From Miscanthus floridulus (lineage: Eukaryota; Streptophyta; Magnoliopsida; Poales; Poaceae), in assembly GCF_019320115.1 (NCBI RefSeq), contig NC_089593.1, positions 35,659,835 through 35,723,834 on the forward strand: a stretch of 64,000 nt of DNA, in the 5' to 3' direction. Under the pieces are notes generated by a model. It did not search any database, was not told the DNA's origin, and saw only the letters and a list, made by a program, of their open reading frames with translations. Both the position numbers and the translations under genes were made by a program. Position 1 is the stretch's first letter. Each line of letters starts with the position of its first letter. Positions 47,120-58,300 of this stretch are shown here, one piece after another.

Positions 47120-47357
47120 ACATTTAGTCCCGGTTGGGGTTACCAACCGGGACTAAAGGGTGCGGCCACGTTTGCTCGGCTGGAGGGTCTTTAGTCCCGG
47201 TTGGTAACATCAACCGAGACTAAAGGTCTCTCTTTAGTCCCGGCTCGATGACCCGGGACTGAAGGTTCCGCCTTTAATCTCGGGATCGTTGTTCCGATGC
47301 GGTAACCGGGACTAAAGGCCGTTACCGCCCGGGACAAAAGTCCATTCTGTAGTAGTG
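47120..47357. repeat. 3' subterminal repeats and terminus of the large CACTA element
   Basis: Four to five inverted pairs of TTTAGTCCCGG and CCGGGACTAAA end at CTGTAGTAGTG (47357). The terminal inverted repeat matches 34534-34556. ATA follows. Confidence 0.88.
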
Positions 47358-48123
47358 ATAGCTTTGGTTTAGATCGATGAGGGAATATAATCAACAAAGC
47401 TGTAATGCTACCGGACGCGCATAGAATAGCATAGTAGCTTGGCACACGGCACGTCCCGGCACCACAAGCACAAGGAAATAATGGTCCTGATATCATGTCT
47501 GTGCGGGAGAAGACCAATGCAAGGCAAACAAATTGGTGACACAACTGGTGGTTACTATTACATGCAGACGCCGCTTGTGTGGTGAAAGATTAGAGCCGAC
47601 AATGACGACGTACGACTCTTCAATTTCTATAGATATGCGTCAGAGAGATCAGGAAATTAACAAGGTTGCTTGCTTCGACACAAGGAAATTTCCTCGGTTG
47701 CCAACGAGACAAGACAACCGGTGGCCATTCATGCAGCTAGAGAGGTGTAGCAATGAATCTTCGACGCAGTTTCTTGTTATCAAGGCATTCAAAGAAAGAA
47801 GCAGACATGAGACATATAATTAATTTGGACACGGGAAAGAAACTAGCTAGCCTTGACTAAATTGCACGCGTATATATACGCCATTAAGGCATAATTGCTT
47901 CACGTGACGATCGACGGGACCATCGCCGGCGGCCATGGTGGATATTGGACTATGACGGCATGCCCTGCCTATCTAGTAGCCTTGCGATCGATTCCTTGGA
48001 TATATTTCAATTTTAAGTGACATCCTCTCCACTCTCTCAACTGGCTAATCAAGGTACGCTCCATTGGAAGCGCCCACGCCTACCCTGCCTGTGGTGCCTG
48101 CCCTGCCTCCTGTGCAAGCTGCT
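47358..48123. other. Unassigned segment between the CACTA and CRM elements
   Basis: About 760 bp with no recognised gene. It includes a perfect 14-base palindrome GCGTATATATACGC (47868-47881). ATA at 47358-47360 and CTGCT at 48119-48123 are target duplications of the neighbours. The latter part (48017-48120) gives an ATG-led frame that runs into the CRM LTR frame by chance. Confidence 0.5.
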
Positions 48124-48824
48124 TGATGAGGACATCAACACCGACACAGGAATGTCTACTCCAACTGAACCAGCACAGGCGCCACCAGGACCCATCACTC
48201 GAGCTCGTGCACGTGAATTAAACTTCGTGATGATTTTGAAGAATGAAGGACCAGAAGTTTCCTAAGTGCATGCGCCATCTATGCTCATGATGAACCTGCC
48301 CAGAATAATGTCTAGGTGCTGCGCCACCTATGTGTTTTTAGTTTTGTCAAGAAATAACCAGGAAGGTGCTGCACCATCTAAATCAGGAGAGGGAATCAAG
48401 GAGATGGTGTGTGGCTGTTTGGGCGCCTATTCCCTGCCTTGTGGGCAGGCTGGGCGTCCTCCTTCCTCCCTCCTCCCCCTATTTAGCCAAGGGCTGCGCC
48501 CCCTCTTTGGCTTGGGTTTTGTTTTGCTTAAGTTAGCCATTGCTACTTCCGAAGCTTTGTCTTCGTGTAATTCAGAACCCCACCTTCGAGTAATATTCAG
48601 GGTTGCTCGCCTCAAATTCTTGCTTGTTCTTCGATTGCCTGCAGGAATTGATCTTCGTGATCAGGTTGATCTCGCACCAGCAAGGTCAATAACCATCGGG
48701 AGTTGGTTCAGCGATTGCTAAGGCGCCACGGACTTGTTCGTCGTAGTCGGATCGCGAGGGTCGACACCCACCAAATCGTAGTTATCCTCCACTCACCGAA
48801 AGATCGGGTACTCCAGCTCTATCA
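48124..48824 (+). repeat. 5' LTR of the CRM element (701 bp)
   Basis: Starts TGATGAGGACATCAAC and ends CAGCTCTATCA. It includes a copy of the last 47 codons of gag-pol and its stop (to 48265), then the promoter and polyadenylation region. A 151-codon frame after the stop (48266-48721) begins with GTG, not ATG, and matches no protein. Four differences from the 3' LTR were seen, at 48542, 48565, 48729 and 48814. Confidence 0.92.
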
Positions 48825-48826
48825 AG

Positions 48827-48834
48827 TGGTATCA
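48827..48834 (+). promoter_or_regulatory. Primer binding site of the CRM element
   Basis: TGGTATCA two bases after the LTR matches the first eight bases complementary to the 3' end of initiator tRNA-Met. The match stops after that, so the site is short. Confidence 0.7.
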
Positions 48835-49978
48835 AATTTCAGGTTGCTCGGTGAGATCTATCCCTTTATTTGTAGTTTTGTTCATCGTCCTATCATCCAC
48901 CAGAAAAGCCAACAAAAAACGTTTTAGGTTAGAACCACTGTCCAAGACCTTTTGAGCCTTTGCATCTTTCATTCAGTTTATTGCTTTGTTGAGTTTTTGG
49001 TTGCATCGCTGTGTCGTGTTGCTGGTCTTGGCGTCTAGTCCATTAGAGTTTTGAGTTCTTGTCACGTATTAGTTCACATCTTTGCACTTGATCCTCCTTT
49101 TCCTTTGTCCTCCATGCTCCTGTAATCTTTCCCACGTCATAGACCCCCTTGTGCACGCCAATTTCCCACCTACAAAAGGAAAGTAATTTATTTCGGGTCT
49201 TGATTTATCTCGGCAAGGACACAGGCATTAGCTGTTGCATCCGTAGTCCGTTTGGGAAGTTTAAGTACAATTTGGAAAGCATATTTCGTGCCCTTTCCAA
49301 CGGATACTCACTTGCCTTGCGATTCATTTTGGGCGTATCACAGGAGATCATGCGAGATCAGGCAGTCTGTGGCTACACGAAAGGAAAGAGTTCCTGATTT
49401 CCTTTTGTTTTCCTTTTTGAGTTGTGCAACGTGTTGGCAGTGTCATCAAACTGAAAAAGGCCAGAGGTGCATAAAACAAAAAAAGAGCCGCACCAAAAAA
49501 AAAAACAAAAGGCAAAAGGTGCAAAAAGAGCCGCACACAAAAAAAACAACAAAAAAAAAACAAGAGATGCCAAGGGTGTGTACTCGCTGTCTTTTACTCT
49601 TTGTTCTTGCAATTCTGTGTCTATCTTTGTGCGTGGGCTCACGTCTCTAGTACGGTCTAGCCTAGGACCAGCACAACACCAGCTTTGAGTGATTATTCAA
49701 CTTTGCCTTTGCTGAATGCTTGTGCTACTCCTTGCTACAAATTGAAGCCTTCCCATAGCTCCACAAATTTTCTACAGCGATCAAGCTCTGTGTCCTCTGG
49801 CAATCGCTCCATTCAAACTTTGGAAGGTTGTACCGCTGGTTGCAAGTCACCCCTGCGAGCTTGGTAAGAACGGGTAAGAGTTTGATAACAGCTTTAGTTT
49901 GAGTGCCTTGATCAGCACCACTTCCTATTAGCTTTAGGACAAATACTTGTTTTTGTGTTCGTTGCTTTTCCACTAACA
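48835..49978 (+). other. 5' leader of the CRM element
   Basis: A 1.1 kb untranslated stretch before the gag ATG. It holds an A-rich part (49462-49570) in which AAAAAGAGCCGCAC occurs twice, and a GGTAAGAACGGGTAAG stretch near 49861 that could be a splice donor. Upstream ATGs open only short frames. CRM leaders are usually long; a spliced leader is possible but not shown. Confidence 0.6.
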
Positions 49979-52900
49979 ATGTCAGGGGAGCCAGCTGATC
50001 AGGACACCATGCCTCACTCCCCACGCACTAAAGGCATCATTCACCACTTTAATCGCAAGATGAACGAGCATGTGGAGGGCTTGGCAGAGGAGATTAGGAT
50101 CGCCAACGAGCAAGTGGGTCAATTTCAGGACGCTCAAATGGCCACAAATGCTACGCTTGCGGAGATGCAGCAAGCACAAGCTGCCCATGCCACCAGCCTT
50201 GCCACACTCACTACACGCCTTGATGAGTTGGTACAACAACTTGCTGATCAACGTGCGGACTTTGATTATGGTGGTGATACCGAGATCGACGACCAGGACC
50301 GCCATGGAGGGCGCCACCGCAACCGCCGTGGTGAGCGCGTGGTACGTAATCGAAACGACTCATTTACTAAGATTAAGTTCACAATTCCTTCATTTAATGG
50401 CAAATATGATCCGGGTGCGTATCTTGATTGGGAACTTGCGGTAGATCAGAAATTTCATTGTCATGATGTTCCTGCACAATATCAAGTTAGGGCTGCTACT
50501 AGTGAGTTTACAGATTTCGCATCAATTTGGTGGCGTGAGCATCGCAGCAAACACCCTAATAACATTCCCACAACTTGGGAGCAATTAAAAACTGTCATGC
50601 GACACCGATTTGTTCCTTCCTATTATGCACGAGACTTGCTTAATAAAATGCAGCGTTTTCAGCAAGGAACCAAATCTGTAGAAGAGTATTATCAGGAGTT
50701 GCAAACCGGCATGATTCGTTGTGGTTTAGTTGAGACTAATGATGCTGCGATGGCACGATTTCGTGGTGGTTTGAACCGTGAAATTCAGGATATTCTTGAT
50801 TATAAGCACTACGATGATATTACTACTTTGTTTGCATTTGCTTGCAAAGCTGAACGTGAAGTGCAGGGACGACGAGCAAGGACCCATTCTAACTCTTTTG
50901 CAGGTCGCACTACTTTGACCCATTCAACCCCTATGACGCCCTATACACCTAGTAGTACGTCACGTGACAAGGCAGCAGCTCCACCTCCAGCGCCCCCTTC
51001 AGTTAATAAGAGCGCCTCCTCTTCCACTAGCCGCACAAAGGACATTCAATGCCATCGTTGCAAAGGTTATGGGCATATGATACGGGACTGCCCCAACAAG
51101 CGTACGTTGATTATACGTGATGATGGTGAGTATTCTTCCGCTAGTGATTCCGATGAAACTATATATGCTATGCTTGCTGCTGACGTTTTAGGACATGTGG
51201 AAGAACACGTGGCTGCCACTAACGCCGACAAGTATGAGAGTCTTGTTGTGCAGCGAGTCCTCAGTACACAAGTTGCACAGCCTGAGCAGAACCAGCGCCA
51301 CACTTTGTTCCACACCAAAGGCATTGTGCAAGAACGATCCATTCGCATCATCATTGACGGCGGTAGTTGCAACAATTTGGCAAGTTCGGATCTGGTGGAG
51401 AAGTTGTCTCTCCAAACGCGTCCACATCCACATCCCTACCACATTCAATGGCTCAACCAGGGTGGCAAACTCAAGGTAACACGCTCGGTTCGTGTTCACT
51501 TCTCCATGGGTTCTTATTCTGATTATACTGATTGCGATGTTGTTCCTATGGAGGCATGTTCGTTGTTGCTTGGTAGGCCGTGGCAATATGATACTGATTG
51601 TTTACATCATGGTCGCACAAATCATTATTCATTACTGTTTAAGGGCAAGAAAATTATTCTTCATCCAATGACCCCTGAACAGATTGTGAAAGATGACATT
51701 GCTAGGGCTACTAAAGCATTAAAACAATGCCAACAACAACCAGCCACGTCTAAAGAAATTAACCTACATGCTCCTATTTTACTTGCTACGCGTGCTGATT
51801 TTGATGAACTACATGTTGATAATATGCCTTGCTATGCGCTTGTATGTTCTCATGTGCTGGTTTCACTCGATGATGCACCATCTTTGGATATACCCCCTGC
51901 TGTTACTAAGCTTTTGCAGGACTTTGCCGATGTGTTTCCGAAGGACTTACCACCAGGTCTTCCTCCCATTCGTGGCATTGAGCACCAGATCGACCTCATC
52001 CCGGGCGCCCAGCTTCCAAACCGCGCCCCGTACCGTACCAATCCTGATGAGACAAAGGAGATTCAGCGCCAAGTCCAAGCACTACTTGATAAAGGCTACA
52101 TTCGTGAGTCTCTTAGCCCTTGCTCTGTTCCTGTGCTACTTGTCCCAAAGAAAGATGGTACCTGGCGCATGTGTGTAGATTGTCGAGCGATTAACAATAT
52201 CACAATTCGTTATCGTTATCCTATACCTCGCCTTGATGATATGCTTGATGAGCTTAGCGGTGCTGTTATATTCTCCAAGGTAGATTTGCGTAGCGGGTAC
52301 CATCAGATTAGAATGAAACTTGGGGACGAATGGAAGACGGCTTTTAAAACAAAATTTGGCTTATATGAATGGTTAGTTATGCCGTTTGGATTGACTAATG
52401 CTCCCAGCACGTTTATGCGCTTAATGAATGAAGTTTTGAGGCCTTTCATAGGCTTGTTTGTGGTTGTTTATTTTGATGATATTCTGATTTACAGCAAGTC
52501 TAGGGAAGAGCATTTGGAACATTTGCATGCTATTTTTGATGCTTTGCGCGCTGCCCGCTTGTTTGGTAACTTGGACAAGTGCAACTTCTGCACACAACGT
52601 GTTTCGTTTCTTGGCTATGTTGTTACTCCGCAGGGCATTGAGGTGGACAGCAGCAAGATTGACGCCATCCAGAGCTGGCCCACGCCAACGACAGTTACGC
52701 AGATTCGGAGTTTTCTTGGGCTTGCAGGTTTCTACCGACGGTTCGTGCGTGACTTCAGCTCCATTGCCGCCCCGTTGCATGAGCTCACCAAGAAGGGCGT
52801 TCCTTTCTCCTGGGGTGTGGCACAGGACGATGCATTCACCATTCTAAAAGATAAGTTGACACATGCCCCCTTACTACAGCTACCTGATTTCAATAAGATG

Positions 52901-54682
52901 TTTGAACTTGAATGCGATGCTAGTGGTATTGGGTTAGGCGGTGTTTTGCTGCAAGCGGGCAAGCCAGTTGCTTACTTTAGCGAAAAATTAAGCGGTGCTA
53001 GTCTGAATTATTCCACTTATGATAAGGAGCTTTTCGCTTTGGTTCGCACACTTCAAACATGGCAGCACTATCTTTGGCCTCGCGAGTTTATAATTCATTC
53101 TGATCATGAGGCATTAAAACATATTCGTAGCCAAACTAATCTGAACCGTCGGCATGCTAAGTGGGTCGAATTCATAGAGTCTTTTCCTTACATCATCAAA
53201 CACAAGAACGGGAAAGACAACATTATTGCTGATGCTTTGTCGCGTAGATACACCATGCTGTCCCAGTTAGACTTTAAAATTTTTGGTTTACAAACTGTGA
53301 AAGAACAATACGCCGATGATCCTGGCTTTAAGGACATCATGCTGCATTGCAAGGATGGTAAACCATGGGGTAAATTCCATGTAACCAATGGGTTTTTGTT
53401 CCGCGCTAACAAGCTATGTATTCCCGCAAGCTCGGTTCGTCTTTTGCTGTTGCAGGAAGCGCATGGTGGCGGCCTCATGGGACACTTTGGCGTTTACAAG
53501 ACACAGGAGATTTTGGCCGCGCACTTCTTTTGGCCCCAGATGCGCCGTGACGTGGAGCGTTTTGTTGCACGCTGCACCACGTGTCAGAAAGCTAAGTCAC
53601 ACCTGAACAACCACGGTTTGTATATGCCGTTACCTATCCCTACTTCTCCTTGGCTAGATATTTCTATGGATTTTGTTTTGAGCTTACCTCGAACTAAGAA
53701 GGGGAGGGATAGTATCTTTGTGGTTGTTGATCGATTCTCTAAAATGGCTCACTTCATACCATGTCATAAAACTGATGATGCTAGCAGCGTTGCTGAGTTG
53801 TTCTTTCGTGAGATTATTCGTTTACATGGTGTTCCAAATACAATAGTCTCAGATCGTGATGCTAAGTTCCTAAGTCATTTTTGGAGATCTCTTTGGAATA
53901 AACTAGGAACTAAATTGCTTTTCAGCACCACTTGTCACCCACAAACAGATGGGCAAACTGAGGTTGTGAACAGAATCTTATCTACCATGCTTAGGGCTGT
54001 GTTAGACAAGAATCTGAAACTTTGGGAGGATTGTTTGCCCCATGTCGAGTTTGCTTACAATCGTGCTACACATTCCTCCACGAAAATGTGCCCTTTTCAG
54101 GTTGTCTATGGTTACATTCCACGGGCGCCAATTGACTTGCTGTCCTTTAACCCTTTGGACGCCCCACATGTCGATGCTATTGCACGTGTTCAACAAATGT
54201 TGGACATCCATGAGCAAACACAGCAGAACATTGCGCACACTAATGCTAAAAATCAGGTTGTTGGTAGTAAAGGACGTAAACTTGTTACTTTTGAACCTGG
54301 TGACTTGGTTTGGTTGCATTTGCGCAAGGATCGCTTTCCTAGTTTGCGCAGGTCTAAGCTGATGCCCCGTGCTGCTGGTCCCTTCAAGGTGTTAAAGAAA
54401 ATCAATGATAATGCTTATATACTTGACCTGCCTGCAGACTATGGTGTTTCCTCTAGTTTTAATGTTGCAGATTTGAAACCATATGCGGGTGAGGGTGAGG
54501 AGATGCCGTCGAGGACGACTTCGATTCAAGAAGGGGAGGATGATGAGGACATCAACACCGACACAGGAATGTCTACTCCAACTGAACCAGCACAGGCGCC
54601 ACCAGGACCCATCACTCGAGCTCGTGCACGTGAATTAAACTTCGTGATGATTTTGAAGAATGAAGGACCAGAAGTTTCCTAA
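49979..54682 (+). CDS. CRM gag-pol polyprotein, intact
   Basis: One frame of 1567 codons. The frame is open from 49955 without an ATG; the first ATG is 49979 in AACAATGTC, giving [10 protein letters not shown]. Domains by residue: coiled coil about 30-100; capsid 130-310 ([16 protein letters not shown]); knuckle [14 protein letters not shown] at about 357; protease [13 protein letters not shown] at 458; RT with YFDDILIYS at 830; RNase [12 protein letters not shown] at 975 and HSDHEALK; integrase HHCC at 1160-1200 and catalytic Asp (ISMDFV), Asp (VSDRDAKF), Glu (GQTEVVNR) at 1230-1330; GPY/F-like region [11 protein letters not shown] at 1465; a tail ending [10 protein letters not shown] and EGPEVS. 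Residues 1521-1567 are encoded by the 3' LTR. CRM integrase tails carry a CR motif linked to centromere targeting; the tail lies in the right place. Confidence 0.93.
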   Translation: MSGEPADQDTMPHSPRTKGIIHHFNRKMNEHVEGLAEEIRIANEQVGQFQDAQMATNATLAEMQQAQAAHATSLATLTTRLDELVQQLADQRADFDYGGDTEIDDQDRHGGRHRNRRGERVVRNRNDSFTKIKFTIPSFNGKYDPGAYLDWELAVDQKFHCHDVPAQYQVRAATSEFTDFASIWWREHRSKHPNNIPTTWEQLKTVMRHRFVPSYYARDLLNKMQRFQQGTKSVEEYYQELQTGMIRCGLVETNDAAMARFRGGLNREIQDILDYKHYDDITTLFAFACKAEREVQGRRARTHSNSFAGRTTLTHSTPMTPYTPSSTSRDKAAAPPPAPPSVNKSASSSTSRTKDIQCHRCKGYGHMIRDCPNKRTLIIRDDGEYSSASDSDETIYAMLAADVLGHVEEHVAATNADKYESLVVQRVLSTQVAQPEQNQRHTLFHTKGIVQERSIRIIIDGGSCNNLASSDLVEKLSLQTRPHPHPYHIQWLNQGGKLKVTRSVRVHFSMGSYSDYTDCDVVPMEACSLLLGRPWQYDTDCLHHGRTNHYSLLFKGKKIILHPMTPEQIVKDDIARATKALKQCQQQPATSKEINLHAPILLATRADFDELHVDNMPCYALVCSHVLVSLDDAPSLDIPPAVTKLLQDFADVFPKDLPPGLPPIRGIEHQIDLIPGAQLPNRAPYRTNPDETKEIQRQVQALLDKGYIRESLSPCSVPVLLVPKKDGTWRMCVDCRAINNITIRYRYPIPRLDDMLDELSGAVIFSKVDLRSGYHQIRMKLGDEWKTAFKTKFGLYEWLVMPFGLTNAPSTFMRLMNEVLRPFIGLFVVVYFDDILIYSKSREEHLEHLHAIFDALRAARLFGNLDKCNFCTQRVSFLGYVVTPQGIEVDSSKIDAIQSWPTPTTVTQIRSFLGLAGFYRRFVRDFSSIAAPLHELTKKGVPFSWGVAQDDAFTILKDKLTHAPLLQLPDFNKMFELECDASGIGLGGVLLQAGKPVAYFSEKLSGASLNYSTYDKELFALVRTLQTWQHYLWPREFIIHSDHEALKHIRSQTNLNRRHAKWVEFIESFPYIIKHKNGKDNIIADALSRRYTMLSQLDFKIFGLQTVKEQYADDPGFKDIMLHCKDGKPWGKFHVTNGFLFRANKLCIPASSVRLLLLQEAHGGGLMGHFGVYKTQEILAAHFFWPQMRRDVERFVARCTTCQKAKSHLNNHGLYMPLPIPTSPWLDISMDFVLSLPRTKKGRDSIFVVVDRFSKMAHFIPCHKTDDASSVAELFFREIIRLHGVPNTIVSDRDAKFLSHFWRSLWNKLGTKLLFSTTCHPQTDGQTEVVNRILSTMLRAVLDKNLKLWEDCLPHVEFAYNRATHSSTKMCPFQVVYGYIPRAPIDLLSFNPLDAPHVDAIARVQQMLDIHEQTQQNIAHTNAKNQVVGSKGRKLVTFEPGDLVWLHLRKDRFPSLRRSKLMPRAAGPFKVLKKINDNAYILDLPADYGVSSSFNVADLKPYAGEGEEMPSRTTSIQEGEDDEDINTDTGMSTPTEPAQAPPGPITRARARELNFVMILKNEGPEVS
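54528..54540 (+). promoter_or_regulatory. Polypurine tract of the CRM element, inside the coding frame
   Basis: AAGAAGGGGAGGA ends at the base before the 3' LTR. It is also coding (QEGED), so the tract and the protein constrain each other. Confidence 0.82.
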
Positions 54683-55241
54683 GTGCATGCGCCATCTATG
54701 CTCATGATGAACCTGCCCAGAATAATGTCTAGGTGCTGCGCCACCTATGTGTTTTTAGTTTTGTCAAGAAATAACCAGGAAGGTGCTGCACCATCTAAAT
54801 CAGGAGAGGGAATCAAGGAGATGGTGTGTGGCTGTTTGGGCGCCTATTCCCTGCCTTGTGGGCAGGCTGGGCGTCCTCCTTCCTCCCTCCTCCCCCTATT
54901 TAGCCAAGGGCTGCGCCCCCTCTTTGGCTTGGGTTTTGTTTTGCTTAAGTTAGCCATTACTACTTCCGAAGCTTTGTCTTCATGTAATTCAGAACCCCAC
55001 CTTCGAGTAATATTCAGGGTTGCTCGCCTCAAATTCTTGCTTGTTCTTCGATTGCCTGCAGGAATTGATCTTCGTGATCAGGTTGATCTCGCACCAGCAA
55101 GGTCAATAACCATCGGGAGTTGGTTCAGCGATTGCTAAGGCGCCATGGACTTGTTCGTCGTAGTCGGATCGCGAGGGTCGACACCCACCAAATCGTAGTT
55201 ATCCTCCACTCACCGAAAGATCGGGTACTCTAGCTCTATCA
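54541..55241 (+). repeat. 3' LTR of the CRM element (701 bp)
   Basis: Same length as the 5' LTR with no indels (constant offset 6417). Differences found at 54959, 54982, 55146 and 55231 all show A or T where the 5' copy has G or C. The first 142 bases encode the gag-pol C terminus and stop codon. Confidence 0.92.
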
Positions 55242-55246
55242 CTGCT

Positions 55247-55387
55247 GCACCTATCCCGCCAGCTGTGCCTGCTCGCCCGCCTCGTGCCTACTCGACATCC
55301 GCGTGCTCGTCGTCCGAACTCGAATGGCCATGGCGAGATGGAGGGAAGGAAAGGGAGGGGAGGGAGACGAGAGGAGAGGACGAGGCG
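55247..55387. other. GC-rich segment between the CRM element and a solo LTR
   Basis: A short purine-rich block (GGAGGGAAGGAAAGGGAGGG around 55340). AGGCG at 55383-55387 is the left target duplication of the solo LTR. Without the insertions it would run on to 60237, upstream of the 85-bp repeat. No gene is recognised. Confidence 0.5.
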
Positions 55388-58300
55388 TGTAACAGAACCG
55401 TTCAATTTATAAGAGCACAAGTACAATAGCAATTACCAAAGAGATCAAACCGTCGTACTTGAACCCATATAAACCCGGTAGTCCGTTGAAATCATAAAGG
55501 ATCTCAAACAAACCAACATACAAACCAAGATCGTACATGACTCAACACAACCAGTCACATATTATAACAGGTTCACAGATAGTTCTCATACATCGGAGTT
55601 TCAACAAAGTTATTACAACTCAAATTTAGAAGTAGCGGAATCAACATAGTTTTGAAACAACATCAAGATTGTTCAAATACATAGCCAGTTTAAGATCATC
55701 TCCAACAAAAGCATGTAGTTGAGATGTTATAGAATGACCATGCCCTTGGTCTTACTCTCCATCAACTGCAGGAGTTATGCAATGCTTGCAGTAACCATGG
55801 TACATCATGTCATCTACAACAAATGGGAATAAACCCTGAGTACGAGAATATACTCAGCTAAACTTACCCGCCATAAACCAAAATAATGAGACACCAAGGA
55901 GTATGCAAGGCTTTAAAGGTGGAGTTAGCTATACAACATTTTGTATAAAAGCTTAAGTAATATAACTTGGAGATTTAGTACCTCTAGCATTAATTTGAAT
56001 ACCTATTCAATTAAGCATCTCTAGATTAGCACCTATACTAGAGCAATCATTTGATTAAGCTAACAAGCATTAGTAACCATATCCAGTATAATAATTTGAG
56101 CAATCATCATAACCATCAAGTTTCCATTAAGTTACTCTACGTTGCCGCTGTACAGTTAAGTTCTCACTATCCGAGAGAGACGACGATTCGAATTGATTCC
56201 TACCTAGCTGGGGAATTTATTCTTAACACAAACTGAGGCACACCCACGAAGGTAGCCTTAGATCACCTTTGGTACAATTTAGGACTAACTCGCGGGTCCA
56301 ATCAGCGCCGCACCCTCAGAGATTCTACCAATCTGCAAGTAAGATCGGGACCCGGTCCCGCCCTTGGACTCACGCCATTGGCTCTCCACACATCCTTACT
56401 GCCTCCGGTGTGTGCACTTTCACTTATCGAGGTCCGACCTAAATTGAGCTACTCGGCTTCGTGGTCGTATCATCAGATCCAGCCAACTAAGTGCTAGGCA
56501 TGCGTTCAACATGACATGAGGACGTATAGCGAATCGGTCCTTAATCGACACAAACGGGGATAGATAGGCACCCAAGACCTCCATACCTTGTTGCCTCTCT
56601 AAGACGATCCCATCTAGTCTCCTTTATTCATTGATATATGGTTATATTCCACGCTAGCACATATAGCCAACCGTGATTAGTTATCAGCCTATATCATGCA
56701 GGTGACACCTGACTTCTACCGACTAAGCATGGCTAAGCATATATTCGATCCTGAACCTATATAGGATTCAAGATATATATATATCTGGACAAGGAAGATA
56801 TATGCAGTAAGTGGTTCCAATCAACTCCTAGTACTTAATGCATCAACATAAAAGGACTCAAGTTGATAGTTCGAAAACATAGGAGGCTTATAATACTCTG
56901 GGGCTTGTCTTTCACAAAGGTTGAGGGCTGATGATCTGGGCACTCGGGCAACTGTTCACCATCGGGCTTGCCTTCTCCTAGGGCCTCCGGTTGCTGCACT
57001 TCCTGATGCTCTTCTTGGGGATCGGCCTCGTACTCCAACACAGTGATTTCTTCCGTCGCACCTGTTACATGCATATGCAAAAAGTGGGAATCATGAATCC
57101 ATAAGGGCCATGGATGACATGACATGATAATGTGCATGGTTAAATGATGACTATCATATTAGGTCATTAGGATAATAACAAGTTGAATTCTTATTTACTG
57201 AGTAGGTGCATATCTCTTCTCTATAATTTCAAGAATCCACACAAAGTCAGTTTCTGGACCACAACACAACAACTACAAGTTTTAATCATAACTAGAATTA
57301 TACTCATCCAAATCCTATGATATTGGACTTTCTAGAAAGCTTATAAAACTGTCTACAACTTTTATTTAACCACCAAAAGTTGATTCAACCACTATCCTAG
57401 TTAAAATAGGTAAACTTATAGGTTTTTCTAGAAATTCCAAAGAGCAAGCATTTCGGGAGACCGACTTGTAACAGCTATAACTCTCAAACCATTTGCCCTA
57501 TTGCTCTGAAATTTTGAAACAAGCTAGATAAAGAAATTCCCTACAACTTTATTATTAACCATTTTTACAGCAAACTCCATTTTGCCTACGCAAAACACCT
57601 AGCAACAGAATCTGTCTAAAACAACTTCTATAATTAAATTTTAGAGCAATTAATATTTCACTGCATACAAGCAATCCAAATTGGGCACAACCAATAGTAC
57701 CAACAGTTCATAGGCATCATACACACTCTAGAAAATATGATGGTCAAGCCCAAATAAATTATTTAAATGCGTTGATTAATTTATTTGGACACTAAGGTGA
57801 AATAAAGATAATATATCAAAATGCACAATAAATTCTGAGAAAATTACAGTAGCTTACATATGACCTCAAAAGTGTACTGTATAAATTTCATACCATTTAG
57901 ATATGTATAGCCATGTCTACAAAAATGACAAGTGGCATAGGCTTATTTTAGAAAAAATGGTTTAGCCTAGCGAAAAGTGTCAAACAATGGATTTCATATT
58001 TTTCTTAGCTTCCCTAAAAACCCATTAACACTGTACAAAAATTTTATGGCAATATGTTACTTATTTTTATCCTTATGAATTTCCTGAGAAAACACCATTT
58101 ATTAAAAGATAAATAGAAGGACTCTACTCCAATTAAGTTTACTGCAAGTTCAATATTTTTTCTAACTAGAGCAAGTTAACACAAGATCAGAAAAATTGGA
58201 ATTACAATTTTATCACTTTCCTAGCTCAAGTTATGCATTTTGCAAGATTGAAAATAATTTTAAAGCACTTATTTATCTCCATTTAATTCTCCAAGAAAAA

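Larger units (their letters stand above)
34534..47357 (+). mobile_element. Complete CACTA (En/Spm) transposon, 12.8 kb
   Basis: Left end CGCTACTAGAGAACAGACTTT and right end (reverse complement) CACTACTACAGAATGGACTTT form the terminal inverted repeats; the left CACTA motif is mutated to CGCTA. Both are flanked by ATA (34531-34533 and 47358-47360), the 3-bp duplication expected for CACTA. TTTAGTCCCGGTT subterminal words occur at both ends. Inside, all plus strand, are a GRF zinc-finger gene, a TNP2 transposase pseudogene, a satellite array, an internal promoter-like repeat block, and a Transposase_24/Ulp1 gene. The element is non-autonomous because its transposase is broken. Confidence 0.92.
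48124..55241 (+). mobile_element. CRM-lineage Ty3-gypsy retrotransposon, complete and apparently intact (7.1 kb)
   Basis: Two 701-bp LTRs (48124-48824, 54541-55241) with TG...CA ends flank a primer site, a 1.1 kb leader, one uninterrupted gag-pol frame and a polypurine tract. The target duplication CTGCT is exact (48119-48123, 55242-55246). The capsid sequence ([20 protein letters not shown]), the protease DGGS and a gag-pol stop lying inside the 3' LTR are hallmarks of CRM, the centromere-enriched chromovirus lineage. The LTRs differ at four sites that I could find. This is the youngest large element in the window and the only one with no visible defect. Confidence 0.92.

Noticed and set aside
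48017..48265. Frame that begins in flanking DNA and runs into the CRM 5' LTR
   Set aside because: The LTR part is the copied gag-pol tail; the upstream part joins by chance at the insertion point.
48266..48721. 151-codon frame in each CRM LTR (also 54683-55138)
   Set aside because: It begins with GTG directly after the gag-pol stop, has no recognisable domain, and lies in the promoter/transcript-end part of the LTR. Its conservation between the LTRs only reflects their young age.
49955..49978. Eight extra codons upstream of the CRM gag start
   Set aside because: The first codon is GTG; the first ATG is 49979 in a fair context, so the protein is taken to start there.
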